A stretch of 7,029 bases of DNA, from assembly GCA_003539495.1 (NCBI GenBank), contig DPPB01000025.1, positions 2,409-9,437 of the forward strand, given 5' to 3'. This DNA comes from Oscillibacter sp. Lineage in GTDB: Bacteria; Bacillota; Clostridia; Oscillospirales; Oscillospiraceae. This document shows positions 5,668 to 7,029 of this stretch, piece by piece (position 1 is the first letter of the stretch; each line of letters starts with the position of its first letter). The notes under the pieces were generated by a model. It was not told the DNA's origin. It saw only the letters and a program-made list of their open reading frames with translations, and made no database searches. Both the position numbers and the translations under genes were made by a program.

Positions 5668-6732
5668 ATGTCTAATTACATTCTTGTTATCAACCCCGGC
5701 TCCACCTCTACCAAGATCGGCGTGTTTGAAAATGACACCCTGCTCTTTGACAAGACCCTGCGTCATCCCGCCGAGGAGATCGCAAAATTTGCCACCATTC
5801 CCGACCAGAAAAGCTGGCGTAAGGAGCTGGTGGAGCAGGCCCTGGCCGAGAACAACTTTGACATGAAGAAGCTCACGGCCATCTGCGCCCGGGGCGGCCT
5901 TGTAAAGCCCATTCGTGGCGGCACCTACGCCACCTCCGATGCCCTGCTGGCCGATTGCGTAGCAGGCGTCCAGGGTCAGCACGCCTGCAACCTGGGCGGC
6001 CTCATCGCCCGGGAGATCGGCGACGAGCTGGGCATCCCCTCCTTCATTGCCGATCCCCCCGTGGTGGACGAGATGCAGGCCATTGCCCGCTATTCCGGCC
6101 ATCCCCTGATCCAGCGAGTCAGCAAGTTCCACGCCCTGAACCAGAAGGCCGTGGCTAAGCGCTACGCCAAGGAGGTGGGCAAGAAGTACGAGGAGCTGAA
6201 TCTCATCGTCTGCCATATGGGCGGCGGCGTGTCTGTGGGTGCCCATGTGAAGGGCAGCGTGGTGGACACCGAGAACGCTTTGGACGGCGAGGGTCCCTTC
6301 TCCCCCGAGCGCTCCGGCAGCCTCCCCACCGACGCCGTGATGAGACTATGCTTCTCCGGTGACTATACCGAGGCGGAGCTGCGGAAGATGTTCGTGGGCC
6401 GCGGCGGTCTGGTGGCCTATGCCGGCAGCACCGATATGCGCGACCTGCTGAAGATGGCCGAGACCGATACCAAGGTGGCTGAGGTCATCGACGCCTTCCA
6501 CTATCAGATCGGCAAGGAGATCGGCGCCATGGCCGCCGCTATGCACGGCCAGGTGGATCAGATCATTCTCACCGGCGGCATCGCCTATGGCAAGGAGACC
6601 GTCCACGCCCTGAAGGATATGGTGGAGTGGATTGCCCCCGTCACCGTCTATCCCGGTGAGGACGAGCTGCTGGCCCTGGCCCAGGCTGCCCTCCGGGTCC
6701 TCAACGGCGAGGAGCAGGCAAAGGAATATTGA
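5668..6732 (+). CDS. buk: Butyrate kinase
   Basis: A 354-residue acetate/butyrate kinase family (ASKHA fold) enzyme that transfers phosphate from butyryl phosphate to ADP. It yields butyrate and ATP in the terminal step of the phosphotransbutyrylase-kinase route. The N-terminal phosphate loop VINPGSTSTKIGVF (7-20) is intact. It is followed by ARGGLVKPIRGGTY (74-87), the family signature VCHMGGGVSVGAH (181-193), DGEGPFSPERSGSLP (206-220), GSTDMRDL (253-260) and the nucleotide-site LTGGIAYG (301-308). Length is as expected for the family (about 355), and it is clearly shorter than acetate kinase (about 400). Branched-chain acyl kinases cannot be separated by sequence, so isobutyrate or related acids may also be substrates. 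The usual partner gene ptb is not adjacent: a HAD gene lies upstream, and non-coding DNA lies downstream. Predicted promoters and an independent ribosome binding site suggest the gene is expressed on its own. Confidence 0.95.
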   Translation: MSNYILVINPGSTSTKIGVFENDTLLFDKTLRHPAEEIAKFATIPDQKSWRKELVEQALAENNFDMKKLTAICARGGLVKPIRGGTYATSDALLADCVAGVQGQHACNLGGLIAREIGDELGIPSFIADPPVVDEMQAIARYSGHPLIQRVSKFHALNQKAVAKRYAKEVGKKYEELNLIVCHMGGGVSVGAHVKGSVVDTENALDGEGPFSPERSGSLPTDAVMRLCFSGDYTEAELRKMFVGRGGLVAYAGSTDMRDLLKMAETDTKVAEVIDAFHYQIGKEIGAMAAAMHGQVDQIILTGGIAYGKETVHALKDMVEWIAPVTVYPGEDELLALAQAALRVLNGEEQAKEY

Positions 6733-6797
6733 TCCCTCTGAACTGTCGAAAAAACTCCGGATTTTTCGGCAAAAGGCTTGCAGCCTGCTGCGCGCAT

Positions 6798-6824
6798 AAT
6801 TTGTGTGCCGTAGACGCACAAATT
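6798..6824. repeat. Inverted repeat downstream of buk
   Basis: AATTTGTGTG (6798-6807) and CGCACAAATT (6815-6824) pair over 10 bp with one G-U wobble around a 7-base loop. It has an AT-rich base and no T tail, so it is not a typical terminator. Confidence 0.6.
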
Positions 6825-6939
6825 GCACACTGGCAGCCTGAGAGATATTTTTCCCCCACGCACATGTCGCAAGAGAAAATCACCTGACGGCTTTGCCGCC
6901 TGCGGGCGGTAAACTCTGCGAGGCTTTTTAACACGCCGA

Positions 6940-6971
6940 AGGGCGGCAGAATGTTCCTGCCGCCCTCTTTC
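6940..6971 (+). terminator. Possible intrinsic terminator downstream of buk
   Basis: AGGGCGGCAG (6940-6949), a 7-base loop and the exact complement CTGCCGCCCT (6957-6966) give a GC-rich 10-bp stem. It is followed by the short pyrimidine tail CTTTC on the plus strand. The T tail is weak, and the stem is more than 200 bases past the buk stop, so the 3' untranslated region would be long. On the minus strand no T run follows directly. Confidence 0.5.
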
Positions 6972-7006
6972 TGCAAAAACGGCCGCCCGATGGGATATTT
7001 CCCCAC

Positions 7007-7029
7007 TGAAGTGACCCCTAAAAGTTAGA
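7007..7029. mobile_element. Possible terminal inverted repeat of an IS3-family insertion sequence (cut by window end)
   Basis: The last 23 bases begin TGAAGTGACCCC and continue into a CTAAAAGTTAGA motif. This resembles the outer ends of IS3-family elements in Firmicutes (5'-TG..., a CCCC box, then AAAAGTTAGAC). If so, the element extends to the right beyond the window, with its boundary at about 7007. No transposase sequence is visible, so the call rests on the end motif alone, recognised from memory. Confidence 0.5.

Larger units (their letters stand above)
6733..7006. other. Non-coding tract after buk with several inverted repeats
   Basis: I see no credible gene in these 274 bases. Open frames exist on the minus strand, but they lack a good ribosome binding site, domain or recognisable protein. 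The tract carries repeated dyads. One is 6744-6753 with 6762-6771 (10 bp, one wobble). Another is AGGCT-TGC-AGCCT (6774-6786). A third is 6798-6807 with 6815-6824 (10 bp, one wobble, 7-base loop). A fourth is CCGCC-TGCG-GGCGG (6896-6909), and the strongest is at 6940-6966. The octamer GCAGCCTG occurs twice (6780-6787 and 6833-6840), on either side of the third dyad. This density of structure suggests a 3' untranslated region, a dispersed intergenic repeat or a small RNA; which one cannot be told from this copy alone. Confidence 0.55.

Noticed and set aside
6744..6771. Hairpin just after buk as an intrinsic terminator
   Set aside because: The stem is mostly A-T pairs and is followed by CGGCAAAAGG, with no T run on the plus strand.
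6701..7006. Possible small cysteine-containing protein on the minus strand after buk
   Set aside because: There is no good Shine-Dalgarno sequence, it overlaps the buk 3' end and several hairpins, and the cysteine spacing matches no domain I know. It is more likely a repeat-derived spurious frame.

Overview
The window is high-GC, chromosomal DNA from a bacterium of the Firmicutes. The most likely source is an anaerobic, butyrate-forming member of class Clostridia of the Oscillospiraceae/Ruminococcaceae type. Three things suggest this: a Clostridium-type pyruvate phosphate dikinase, a holB-ricT (yaaT) gene pair of the kind conserved in Firmicutes, and a butyrate kinase. The genes have strong AGGAGG ribosome binding sites and sigma-A-like promoters. 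Genus cannot be fixed from this sequence alone.

Layout. Bases 1-2306 (minus strand) hold the first 768 codons of ppdK; its C-terminal end lies beyond the left edge. Bases 2307-2542 are an AT-rich divergent control region with one promoter for ppdK and one for the rightward genes. Bases 2543-5520 (plus strand) are a compact three-gene unit: holB (DNA polymerase III delta-prime), ricT/yaaT (PSP1-domain protein) and a Cof-type HAD hydrolase. The first two overlap by 4 bases and the third follows after a 3-base gap. Bases 5521-5667 carry two tandem promoter-like sequences and a strong ribosome binding site for buk (5668-6732). Bases 6733-7006 contain no convincing gene but several inverted repeats, including a possible terminator. 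The last 23 bases look like the outer end of an IS3-family insertion sequence.

How the genes relate. ppdK and buk belong to fermentative energy metabolism: interconversion of PEP and pyruvate with AMP/PPi, and ATP formation from butyryl phosphate. holB and ricT are housekeeping genes: the replication clamp loader, and a Y-complex factor affecting RNA processing. The HAD phosphatase is transcribed with them but its substrate is unknown.

I see no defence system, CRISPR array, tRNA or rRNA. The most unusual structure is a perfect 19-bp inverted repeat with a 3-base loop inside the coding sequence of the HAD gene. Next come an inverted repeat bracketing the -35 box of holB, the structured non-coding tract after buk, and the long basic tail of RicT. 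I do not see a clearly new biological system.
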